Shown here in pieces: positions 8,321-16,018 of a stretch of DNA of 64,000 nt. The stretch is taken from positions 372,001-436,000 of the forward strand of contig NZ_JACIEW010000001.1 in the NCBI RefSeq assembly GCF_014197055.1, in the 5' to 3' direction. Below the pieces are notes generated by a model, which saw nothing but the letters and a program-made list of their open reading frames with translations, had not been told where the DNA came from and did not search any database. How positions within the stretch are numbered: the first letter of the stretch is position 1; every line of letters begins with the position of its first letter. The position numbers and the translations under genes were made by a program. Source of the stretch: Devosia subaequoris. Lineage in GTDB: Bacteria > Pseudomonadota > Alphaproteobacteria > Rhizobiales > Devosiaceae.

Positions 8321-9307
8321 CTACCGCGCGTGCCGCGCCTTGATCCAACGCGTGGTCTGGCTCCAGCTGCGCATGACGACGGTCGAGGTTTCAACCCAAC
8401 CGCGCCGCAGGCGGACGCCCTCGGCGAGTGAGCCGTCGGTGACGCCTGTGGCCGAAAACAGCACGTCGCCGGAAGCCAGCTCGGTCACATCATAAATGCG
8501 ATTGGGGTCGGTGATGCCCATGTCCTTGGCATGCATGCGCTTGTCCGGGGTGTCGAGAATGAGCTTGCCCTGCATCTGCCCGCCAATGCAGCGCAAGGCT
8601 GCCGCGGCCAGAACGCCTTCGGGGGCGCCGCCGGAGCCGAGATAGATATCCACGCCGGTGTCAGCCGTGTTGACGGCATGGATGACGCCGGCAATGTCGC
8701 CATCGCTAAGCAACTTGACCGAAACGCCAGCTGTGCGCAGCTCTTCGAGCAGGCCGCCATGACGCGGACGATCAAGCACAATGGCGGTGATTTCGGAAAT
8801 CGGCACGCCCTTGGCCTTGGCCAGCGCCTTCACGTTCTCGGTCGCTGACCATTCGATATGCACGGTTTCGGGCGAGTATTCGGCACCGATGGCGATTTTG
8901 TGCATGTAAACGTTGCGGGCGACGTTGAGCAGGCCACCGCGTTCGGCCATGGCGAGCACAACAAGCGAATCGGGCTGGTTCTTGGCGCAGAGGGTGACGC
9001 CTTCGAGCGGATCGACGGCGATGTCGACTTCTGGCCCCTGCCCCTGCCCCACGGACTGGCCGACAAAGAGGTCGTCGCATTCATATTGTTCGCCCTCGCC
9101 GATGACTATGCGGCCGGATATGGCGAGTTCGTCAAGTTCGGCTTTCATGGCGGCGACAGCTGCCTCGTCGGCGGCCTTTTCATTGCCCTTGCCGCGCCAT
9201 TCAGCCGCAGCGATAGCGGCCCGCTCGGTGACGCGCACCATTTCAAGCGTCAGGGTGCGATGCAGATTGGCGGGATCCCGTCCGTTTTCGACCTTACTGA
9301 GCTTCAT
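8321..9307 (-). CDS. glpX: Class II fructose-1,6-bisphosphatase (GlpX) with altered active site
   Basis: The 328-residue protein belongs to the GlpX family, which hydrolyses fructose-1,6-bisphosphate in gluconeogenesis. Family features include TERAAIAAA, GEGE (residues 70-73), EVDIAVDPLEG (93-103), the metal-site region around DPLEG, and GSGGAPEGVLAAAAL. Two departures stand out. The loop after GEGE, normally close to DEAPMLYIGE, reads QYECDDLFVGQ. The Thr that follows DPLEG is Val104 (codon 8996-8998). That Thr is reported to be catalytically important in mycobacterial GlpX. The reading frame is intact and the rest is well conserved, so activity or specificity may be changed rather than lost. 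It lies between hom and recJ. Confidence 0.9.
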   Translation of the reverse strand: MKLSKVENGRDPANLHRTLTLEMVRVTERAAIAAAEWRGKGNEKAADEAAVAAMKAELDELAISGRIVIGEGEQYECDDLFVGQSVGQGQGPEVDIAVDPLEGVTLCAKNQPDSLVVLAMAERGGLLNVARNVYMHKIAIGAEYSPETVHIEWSATENVKALAKAKGVPISEITAIVLDRPRHGGLLEELRTAGVSVKLLSDGDIAGVIHAVNTADTGVDIYLGSGGAPEGVLAAAALRCIGGQMQGKLILDTPDKRMHAKDMGITDPNRIYDVTELASGDVLFSATGVTDGSLAEGVRLRRGWVETSTVVMRSWSQTTRWIKARHAR

Positions 9308-9335
9308 GTTTCCCCCTGAAGCTCTACCGGACAGA

Positions 9336-10844
9336 TCAGAGCTTTTCGATACGTATCAATTGTGGTTCGCCGACTATGAACCCATCATCGGCTATCTGTG
9401 CAAGCGCTTCGCGCACCGATGATTCCAAAGTCTGTTGGGTAATCATCACGACGGTCCGGGCCGGCGATCCATCGGGCGCGATGGCCTTGGCACTCAAATC
9501 GGACCGCTGGATGACAGAATCAATGGAAATCGACTTTTCCCCCATGCGCGTGGCAATGGCAGCCAGGGCGCCAGGGACGTCCTTGGCGCTGAGCCGGATG
9601 TAGAACCCACCTTCATGGGCACGGTACGGCGCTTCGCGATAGGGCAAGAGTTCGTCGCTGGGCACGCCAAGCGGCGGAACGCGGGTGCCGCGGGCGATAT
9701 CCAGAATGTCGGAAAGTACCGATGACGCCGTGGGCGGGCCGCCTGCGCCCGGGCCGGCCAGCAACAGTTCGTGCACGTGGTCGGTTTCCAGGGCAACCGC
9801 GTTCATCACCCCATCAACACCGGCAATGGCGCTGCCCTTGGGTACAAAGGTGGGATGTACTCTCTGTTCAATGCCGCTTTCTGTGCGTTCGGCAATGCCC
9901 AGCAGCTTGATCTTGTAGCCCAGTTCCGTGGCCACCTGAATATCGTGCTGGGTGATGTTGGAAATGCCTTCCACCCTCATTTTGTCGGGGGCGATTTCAT
10001 AGCCGAAGCACAAGGTCGAGAGGATCGAGAGCTTGTGGGCAGTGTCAAACCCCTCGACGTCGAAGGTCGGATCGGCCTCGGCATAGCCCAGGGCCTGGGC
10101 GTCCTTGAGGCAATCGGCAAAAGAAATGTCCTCATTGCCCATGCGGGTAAGGATGTAGTTGCAGGTGCCGTTCATGATGCCAAAGACCTTGGCGATGCGG
10201 GCGGTGCCTAGACCTTCGCGCAGGGTCTTGATGACCGGAATACCGCCGGCGACGGCAGCCTCGAAGCCGAGCTGGGCGCCAGATTCCTCGGCGAGGCGCG
10301 CCAGGGTGACGCCGTGCTTGGCCAGTAGCGCCTTGTTGGCGGTCACGACCGGGCGCCCGATTTCGAGCGCCGCCTTGACCGACGCAAAGGCCGGGCCGTC
10401 TTCGCCGCCGATCAGTTCGACAAACAGGTCAATGCCATCCGATTTGGCCAGGGCGACCGGATCGTCAAACCACTCAAGGCCTGAAATATCGATGCCGCGA
10501 TCCCGGGAACGCGAGCGCGCGGCAACAGCGACGACTTCCAGCTGGCGACCAAGTTTGCGCGTCAGCTCGGCGCTGTCTTTTTGCAGGATGCGCACCAGTG
10601 TGGCGCCAACATTGCCCAGGCCGGCAACGCCGACACGCAGGGGCGCCTGGGTGTCGGTGTCCCCCAGTTCAGCCATGGCCTTAAGGATGCGCGTGCGGGT
10701 CTCGCTGCGCGGTTCGCGGCCTTCGCGCAGGTCGAACACGAACAGCGGGTCGCCGGCCACGATGCGGCCGAAACGCGTGGGGGTCCAACCCCTTGCAGAG
10801 ATGAAAGATTCGACGGCTTGGCGGAAAGACTGGATATCGCTCAT
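9336..10844 (-). CDS. hom: Homoserine dehydrogenase with N-terminal HTH-like extension
   Basis: The enzyme reduces aspartate semialdehyde to homoserine (threonine/methionine branch). The NAD(P) motif GVAGLGNVG lies at about residues 72-80; the catalytic region includes TANKALLAKHG and EADPTFDVEG, and an ACT regulatory domain occupies the last 80 residues. The ORF has 502 residues against about 430-440 usual. The extra 57-65 N-terminal residues (PTRFGRIVAGDPLFVFDLRE, then GREPRSETRTRILKAM) resemble small stand-alone HTH proteins of alphaproteobacteria. An internal ATG (Met57, 10676) with a weak AAGG upstream would give a conventional 446-residue enzyme. It is 28 bp from glpX and downstream of the aminotransferase. 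Confidence 0.93.
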   Translation of the reverse strand: MSDIQSFRQAVESFISARGWTPTRFGRIVAGDPLFVFDLREGREPRSETRTRILKAMAELGDTDTQAPLRVGVAGLGNVGATLVRILQKDSAELTRKLGRQLEVVAVAARSRSRDRGIDISGLEWFDDPVALAKSDGIDLFVELIGGEDGPAFASVKAALEIGRPVVTANKALLAKHGVTLARLAEESGAQLGFEAAVAGGIPVIKTLREGLGTARIAKVFGIMNGTCNYILTRMGNEDISFADCLKDAQALGYAEADPTFDVEGFDTAHKLSILSTLCFGYEIAPDKMRVEGISNITQHDIQVATELGYKIKLLGIAERTESGIEQRVHPTFVPKGSAIAGVDGVMNAVALETDHVHELLLAGPGAGGPPTASSVLSDILDIARGTRVPPLGVPSDELLPYREAPYRAHEGGFYIRLSAKDVPGALAAIATRMGEKSISIDSVIQRSDLSAKAIAPDGSPARTVVMITQQTLESSVREALAQIADDGFIVGEPQLIRIEKL

Positions 10845-10984
10845 GGTGGCGACATGTGCATAGGAAATCGCCTAGCCGTCAATAGGAGTTGTCAAAGGAA
10901 AGTGGGCTGGTCGAGACTTGGATCACCCTTTGGCCGGAGTTAGTTCTCCATACAAAAGGTGATCCTTGTCATGTTCAAACTCGA

Positions 10985-12196
10985 CTAGGCCTTGAGCGGC
11001 ACGACATTGCCCTGCCCGGTCTTGCCGCCGAGCAGTTTCTTGACGTTGCGCGCGGCCTGACGGATGCGCTGTTCGTTCTCGACGAAGGCCAGGCGTATAT
11101 ATTGATCGCCATATTCACCGAAGCCCACACCCGGTGCGACCCCCACGCCGGTTTCCTGGATGAGCAGCTTGGCGAATTCGAGCGACCCGAGATGAGCGAA
11201 CTGATCGGGAATCGGCGCCCAGGCAAACATGGTGGCGCGCGGCACGGGAATCGACCAGCCGGCGCGACCGAAGCTTTCCACCATGACGTCGCGGCGATGC
11301 TTGTAGATCTTGCGCACTTCATCGACCACCTCGTCGGAGCCGTTGAGGGCGGCGACCGCAGCGACCTGAATGGGCGTGAAGGCGCCGTAGTCGAGATAGG
11401 ATTTGACTCGCGCCAAGGCGGCTATCAGACGCTCATTGCCGACAGCGAAGCCCACGCGCCAGCCGGGCATGGAATAGGTCTTGGACATCGAGGTGAACTC
11501 GACGGCAATGTCCATGGCACCGGGCACTTGCAGCACGGAGGGAGGCGGCGCTTCGTCGAAATAGATCTCGGAATAGGCGAGATCGGACAGGATGAAAATG
11601 TCGTTGGCCTTACAGTATTTGACGACCTCTGTGTAGAAATCCAGGTCGGCCGTGTAGGCGGTAGGGTTGGCCGGATAGTTCAGTACGAGCGCGATGGGCT
11701 TGGGAATTGAATGCCGCACCGCCCGATCGAGCGAGCGCATGAAGTCCTCGTTCGGGTCGGCGGGCATGGAGCGCACAACGCCGCCCGACATGATGAAGCC
11801 AAACGAGTGGATCGGATAGGTCGGGTTGGGTACCAGAACCACATCACCAGGCGCGGTGATGGCCTGGGCCATGTTGGCAAAGCCTTCCTTGGAGCCAAGC
11901 GTCGCCACGACCTGGGTATCGGGGTTGAGTTTCACGCCGAAGCGGCGTCCATAATAGCTCGCCTGGGCCTTACGCAGGCCCGGAATGCCCTTGGAAGTCG
12001 AATAGCGATGGGTGCGCGGGTCGGCCACCGTCTCCTTGAGCTTGTTGACGATATGCTCCGGCGTTGGCAAGTCGGGATTGCCCATGCCCAGATCGATAAT
12101 GTCCACGCCCTCGGCGCGCGCCTTGGCCTTGATCGGGTTGATGTGCTCGAACACATAGGGGGGAAGGCGGCGGATGCGATGGAAGACTTCGCTCAT
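10985..12196 (-). CDS. PLP-dependent aminotransferase (LL-DAP/alanine aminotransferase type)
   Basis: The ATG at 12196 gives 403 residues and has GAGG 10 bp upstream; an upstream start at 12253 adds 19 unsupported residues. It is a class I/II aminotransferase: LDLGMGNPDLPTP-like N-terminus (IDLGMGNPDLPTPEH), the NYPANPT motif, and the PLP lysine in SMSKTYSMPGWRVGF. Such proteins are annotated as LL-diaminopimelate or alanine/aspartate aminotransferases. Position directly before hom suggests amino-donor supply in the aspartate family pathway. Substrate assignment between these options is not possible from sequence alone. Confidence 0.88.
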   Translation of the reverse strand: MSEVFHRIRRLPPYVFEHINPIKAKARAEGVDIIDLGMGNPDLPTPEHIVNKLKETVADPRTHRYSTSKGIPGLRKAQASYYGRRFGVKLNPDTQVVATLGSKEGFANMAQAITAPGDVVLVPNPTYPIHSFGFIMSGGVVRSMPADPNEDFMRSLDRAVRHSIPKPIALVLNYPANPTAYTADLDFYTEVVKYCKANDIFILSDLAYSEIYFDEAPPPSVLQVPGAMDIAVEFTSMSKTYSMPGWRVGFAVGNERLIAALARVKSYLDYGAFTPIQVAAVAALNGSDEVVDEVRKIYKHRRDVMVESFGRAGWSIPVPRATMFAWAPIPDQFAHLGSLEFAKLLIQETGVGVAPGVGFGEYGDQYIRLAFVENEQRIRQAARNVKKLLGGKTGQGNVVPLKA

Positions 12197-12622
12197 TTGA
12201 TCCTCGGATGGCCGTTGAAGCCTGAAACTGGCCGCGACGCGCCAGAGCGCCACGCCTCTATCATTTTGAGGCCGATTATCGCGGAATTATGGTTGTATAC
12301 GGGTTAAACGGCCCCAAACGGACCGGAAACAAATCTATTCGGCTCTTCCCGGCCAGTTCCTGGCCACGCGGGAAGAGCTATCGGGCGCTTGCCGCCGCTG
12401 CCGCGATGCGGGCCGCCACCGGGTTGCCGGCGAGCAGTGCTCCAAACCATGCAACAGTGAACGGGGACGCCATGTCTCTTGCCCTTCAGAATTGACTTCT
12501 GATACCACCCAAGCGTGGTCTGCGTCTTTTATGGCCTGAGACAAGTCTTGTAAATGCCAGCGAGCCTTTACATGTAATCACCTTGTCGGCCACAGCGCGG
12601 CCGGGGCTGTTCGGATAGGTGC
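12197..12622. other. Intergenic region without recognisable gene
   Basis: This 426-bp stretch separates divergent genes (aminotransferase and glycosyltransferase) and should hold both promoters. I see no RNA gene, repeat or convincing short ORF in it. Confidence 0.6.
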
Positions 12623-13912
12623 ATGGGAAAACGCGTCGCAATCGCAACAATCGGCACTTCTGGGGACGTTCGGCCCTATCTCGCGCTGGCCAAAGCACTT
12701 CAGGACGACGGCCACGACGTCGTCCTGGGTACGAATGCTGATTTTGAAGAGATGGTGACCTCGCATGGGGTCGAATTCCACAGCCTGGGCACCAAGATTC
12801 AGGACTGGCTGCAGGAATCGCGATTCGACAACGCCATCAGCCAGATGAAGCTGCACCACTTTCCGCAGCTGCTGCGCGAAGGACAGGCCCTGGTGGAGCG
12901 CGCCGCGCGCAATGCCTGGGCCATGTCGCAGGGCGCAGACGCGATTGTGGTCAACATCAATACCAGTTTCGGCATCGACATCGCCGAGGCCCTGGACATT
13001 CCCGTCATCATGACGGCGATGCAGCCACTCAATCCGACACGCGAATTTCCCATCTGTGCCTATGAGGTGCCCGATCTGGGGCCCACCTTCAACAAGCTCA
13101 GCTACATCGCGATGAACCTGCAGCAGGCCTATTACGACATGCCACGGGATCGGGTGCGCAAACAGTTGATGGGGCTCGGTCCCCGCAAGCGCGGCGGGCT
13201 GTTCAAGGACAGCAACGGTAACAATATCCCGACGCTTTATAATTTCTCCGCGACGATTTCGCCTCGTCCGCGGGACTGGCCGCAGACTGCAGTGGTGACT
13301 GGGTTCTGGTTTCTGGATGACAATAGCGACTGGGAGCCCTCGCCCGAACTCCAGGCATTTCTCGATGCAGGACCACCGCCGGTCTATATCGGGTTCGGTT
13401 CGATGCCTTTTGGTGCGGAACGCAATACGCAATTGCTGCGCTCGGCTCTTGAGCAGTGGGGCGGACGGGCCATCGTGGCGCGTGGCTGGGGCGGCATCAA
13501 TCCGGCCGACTTGCCAAACACCGTCTTTGCGGTTGCCGAAGCGCCGCATGACAAACTGTTCCAGCTGGTATCGGCCGTGGTGCATCATGGCGGCGCCGGC
13601 ACCACCGCGGCGGGCCTGAGAGCGGGAAGGCCCACGTTCACAGTGCCGCAGGCCTATGACCAACGCTATTGGGGACGTCGCGTCAGGGCGCTGGGTTGCG
13701 GCCCTGCCCCGGTGCGTCTGCGGGCGATCACGCCGGAGATCCTGGCAACAGCGCTCTATGAGTTGACCAACAACAAGGCCATGGCGACCAACGCCGCGAA
13801 CATCGGCAAAGCACTGTCGGAGGAAAAAGGCCTGGAAACTGCGGTCAGGTTCATCGAAACCACCATTGAAGCTGCAGAAGCCGGCGCTCGGCGCTATCCG
13901 GTAACCGGGTGA
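12623..13912 (+). CDS. GT1-family (sterol/lipid glucosyltransferase-like) glycosyltransferase
   Basis: The 429-residue protein is a GT-B-fold glycosyltransferase of the UGT/GT1 type. The N-terminus IATIGTSGDVRPYLALAKAL is the acceptor-domain signature of the sterol-glucosyltransferase group, and the C-terminal donor-binding motif VHHGGAGTTAAGLRAGRPT is complete, followed by PQAYDQRYWGRRV. These enzymes transfer a sugar from a nucleotide donor to lipids or other hydrophobic acceptors at the cytoplasmic membrane. The stop codon overlaps the GTG start of the next gene (GTGA), so the product is translationally coupled to the fused epimerase/FAD-oxidase. A role in glycolipid synthesis is inferred. 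Confidence 0.88.
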   Translation: MGKRVAIATIGTSGDVRPYLALAKALQDDGHDVVLGTNADFEEMVTSHGVEFHSLGTKIQDWLQESRFDNAISQMKLHHFPQLLREGQALVERAARNAWAMSQGADAIVVNINTSFGIDIAEALDIPVIMTAMQPLNPTREFPICAYEVPDLGPTFNKLSYIAMNLQQAYYDMPRDRVRKQLMGLGPRKRGGLFKDSNGNNIPTLYNFSATISPRPRDWPQTAVVTGFWFLDDNSDWEPSPELQAFLDAGPPPVYIGFGSMPFGAERNTQLLRSALEQWGGRAIVARGWGGINPADLPNTVFAVAEAPHDKLFQLVSAVVHHGGAGTTAAGLRAGRPTFTVPQAYDQRYWGRRVRALGCGPAPVRLRAITPEILATALYELTNNKAMATNAANIGKALSEEKGLETAVRFIETTIEAAEAGARRYPVTG

Positions 13913-15972
13913 ACCGCCGCGAGCACATCGATCCAACACCGGTTCCGGGGCTGTCGCCTTCGGTCGTGCAGCCGATGCAAATCTGCCTGGTTGGCGCCGG
14001 CGGCGGCATTGGCCAGCAACTGGCCAAGACGCTGGCGGTTCGCCATAAGGTTGTGGCGGTGTATCGGCGCCCGCCCGCCGGCGCGCCCAAGGGCGTTCAC
14101 ACCGTGCAGTTCGACGACAAACCGGAGCTGGCCGAGGCGGTTGGTGCTGCCGAAATTGTCGTGCACGCGGCGCTCAACACCAAAGCGCGCGGGCGGAAGT
14201 TCATCCCGGCCAATCAGGCAACGACCGAACAGCTGCTGACGCATATCTCCCCCGATCGGTGCAAGCTGTTTGTCTATTTCAGCTCCCAGGTGGTCTATGC
14301 AGCGCTTGATCCGGTACAGCAGCCGGTACAGTCCGAGGATGCGGATCTCTCCGGGACGAGGCGCCTGGATGCCTATACGCGGCTGAAGCAGACGGAAGAG
14401 GCCCGGGTGATCGCGGCCTGCCGGGAGAAGGGCATAAACTTTCTCATTGTACGGCCGACCATGGTGATGGGGCCGGACATGGCCTGGTCCAGCGGTATCG
14501 TGGATGCCATGCGCATGGCACCCTTCGGCCTCAGGAACCGCACCATCAACCTCATTCATGTAGTGGACCTGGCCGAACAATTACTGGCGTTGATTGAGCG
14601 CGGAGTGGCCAATGAGGTGATCAACCTCGGTGATCTCGATGTGCGTTCAGATGACTATTTCAGGCACGCGGCTGCGCTGGCGCAGCGGCCAATCCTGCTG
14701 GCGCCTGACTGGCTGGGCAAGCTTGGAGGGCGTTTCATCCCCTCGACGCTGTGGTTTCTTGGCCATGACGTGCAGGTCAGCTCCGACAAGGTGAAGACAT
14801 TGAGTGGAGTGGAAAGCGGGCGCACGCTTGCCGACTTCTTCGAGCCCCCAGCCCGCATTGTCGAGGCACGCAGCCTGGATGTCATTCGCAATACCGTGCG
14901 CAGCGGCAAGCCGTATCATGCTATTGGGCGCGGCTACTTTCTTTGGTTCAACGACCGCAAACAGACCGATCAACTGGTCATGGAACACTATTCGGGGATC
15001 GTTGATTTTGTCGACAACGGCCTGACTGTGAAAGCCGGCACGACACTTCGTACCGTCCTCGATTATCTGGTACCGCGCGGGCTCTCCCTGGCGACACTCC
15101 CTGAATTTGTCGATATCTCAGCGGGTGCCTGCTTTTTCGCCGAAGTGCATGGCAGCAGCGGTGAACACATTTCGATCTACGATCTCATTACCGCGATCCG
15201 CTATGTGGACGAGAGCGGGGAGGAGAAATTCTCGCTTCGCGATGACGCCCTGTGGGACAGACTACGCGGTGATGGAGGGATCGTTGTCACTGAAGTGACC
15301 TTCGCGTGCCAACCCAGCCGACTTTTAGCCAATACCATAGAGTGGCAGAGGGAAAGCCGACTGGAGGACTATGTGTCCGGCGAGTACCGCGTCAATTTCA
15401 GCACGACTATTCATTGGTACCCGCGCAGCCACGAGTTGATGGTCTACAACGTCAATCCAGTCGCGGGGACAGTGCCGGGCGACCGACGTCCCTTCCCACC
15501 GATGCGCGGGTCGCCGCACTGGATCCAGAAACTGCTGCTCAATTTGCGCATGCGGGGACGGCAACGGATCGTGGGCTCCTCAGAACGCGTACTCGCCCCC
15601 TGGACCGGAGTGCCTGCCAAACGATTGCTCGGCAAATTCTTCCGCGATACGCGGCGACGCGTACGCAATATGGAAGTGTGTGTGCCCGATACCCATGCGC
15701 CGGATTTCGTGGCAAAGCTGCGGCGGCACCTGCCGGAAATGCAACTCATGCCCGGTCAGGGGATCGGGGTGAGGTTCACGCGTGATCCGGCGACCGATCG
15801 TGGCTTCGTCTGGGTAGAAATGACATCGCGCGACACTTCCCAGTTGCATGCCATGGTGGAAATGGCGCGCGCCGCCTGTGGCGAGCGGTTCTGGCTGCAT
15901 CGCGGCAAGTATGTGCCCCACGGAATCGAAGTGGAGCACCTTTACATTCCGCGGCACGTCACCCCGAAATAG
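13909..15972 (+). CDS. Fused NAD-epimerase / FAD-linked oxidase (SDR-ALO fusion)
   Basis: The 687-residue protein joins two enzymes. Residues 23-285 form an extended short-chain dehydrogenase with GAGGGIG (29-35), SS (125-126) and Tyr156-x3-Lys160 (YTRLK). Residues 320-687 resemble VAO-type FAD oxidases of the gulonolactone/arabinonolactone oxidase group: LTVKAGTTLRTVLDYLVPRG, a divergent FAD segment near AIGRGYFLW, AEVHGSSGEH, and a C-terminal HRGKYVPHG. The start is a GTG overlapping the upstream stop; Met23 (13975) is an alternative. Split analogues of this pairing exist in DprE1 (FAD oxidase) and DprE2 (SDR reductase), which together epimerise a lipid-linked sugar. A similar two-step redox epimerisation on one chain, serving the coupled GT1, is my inference. 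Confidence 0.82.
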   Translation: MNRREHIDPTPVPGLSPSVVQPMQICLVGAGGGIGQQLAKTLAVRHKVVAVYRRPPAGAPKGVHTVQFDDKPELAEAVGAAEIVVHAALNTKARGRKFIPANQATTEQLLTHISPDRCKLFVYFSSQVVYAALDPVQQPVQSEDADLSGTRRLDAYTRLKQTEEARVIAACREKGINFLIVRPTMVMGPDMAWSSGIVDAMRMAPFGLRNRTINLIHVVDLAEQLLALIERGVANEVINLGDLDVRSDDYFRHAAALAQRPILLAPDWLGKLGGRFIPSTLWFLGHDVQVSSDKVKTLSGVESGRTLADFFEPPARIVEARSLDVIRNTVRSGKPYHAIGRGYFLWFNDRKQTDQLVMEHYSGIVDFVDNGLTVKAGTTLRTVLDYLVPRGLSLATLPEFVDISAGACFFAEVHGSSGEHISIYDLITAIRYVDESGEEKFSLRDDALWDRLRGDGGIVVTEVTFACQPSRLLANTIEWQRESRLEDYVSGEYRVNFSTTIHWYPRSHELMVYNVNPVAGTVPGDRRPFPPMRGSPHWIQKLLLNLRMRGRQRIVGSSERVLAPWTGVPAKRLLGKFFRDTRRRVRNMEVCVPDTHAPDFVAKLRRHLPEMQLMPGQGIGVRFTRDPATDRGFVWVEMTSRDTSQLHAMVEMARAACGERFWLHRGKYVPHGIEVEHLYIPRHVTPK

Positions 15973-15974
15973 AA

Positions 15975-15996
15975 ATGGCGGCCCGTAGGCCGCCAT
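15975..15996 (-). terminator. Terminator downstream of lon
   Basis: ATGGCGGCC (15975-15983) and GGCCGCCAT (15988-15996) form a 9-bp stem with a CGTA loop between two converging genes. On the minus strand it is followed by TTTCTATTTC, so it best serves lon. Confidence 0.7.
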
Positions 15997-16018
15997 GTGG
16001 ATACTAAACTTACCGATA

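Noticed and set aside
12578..13939. Long minus-strand open frame (453 codons) opposite the glycosyltransferase gene
   Set aside because: It has no family motifs and mirrors a well-supported plus-strand gene; long antisense frames are usual in GC-rich codon use.
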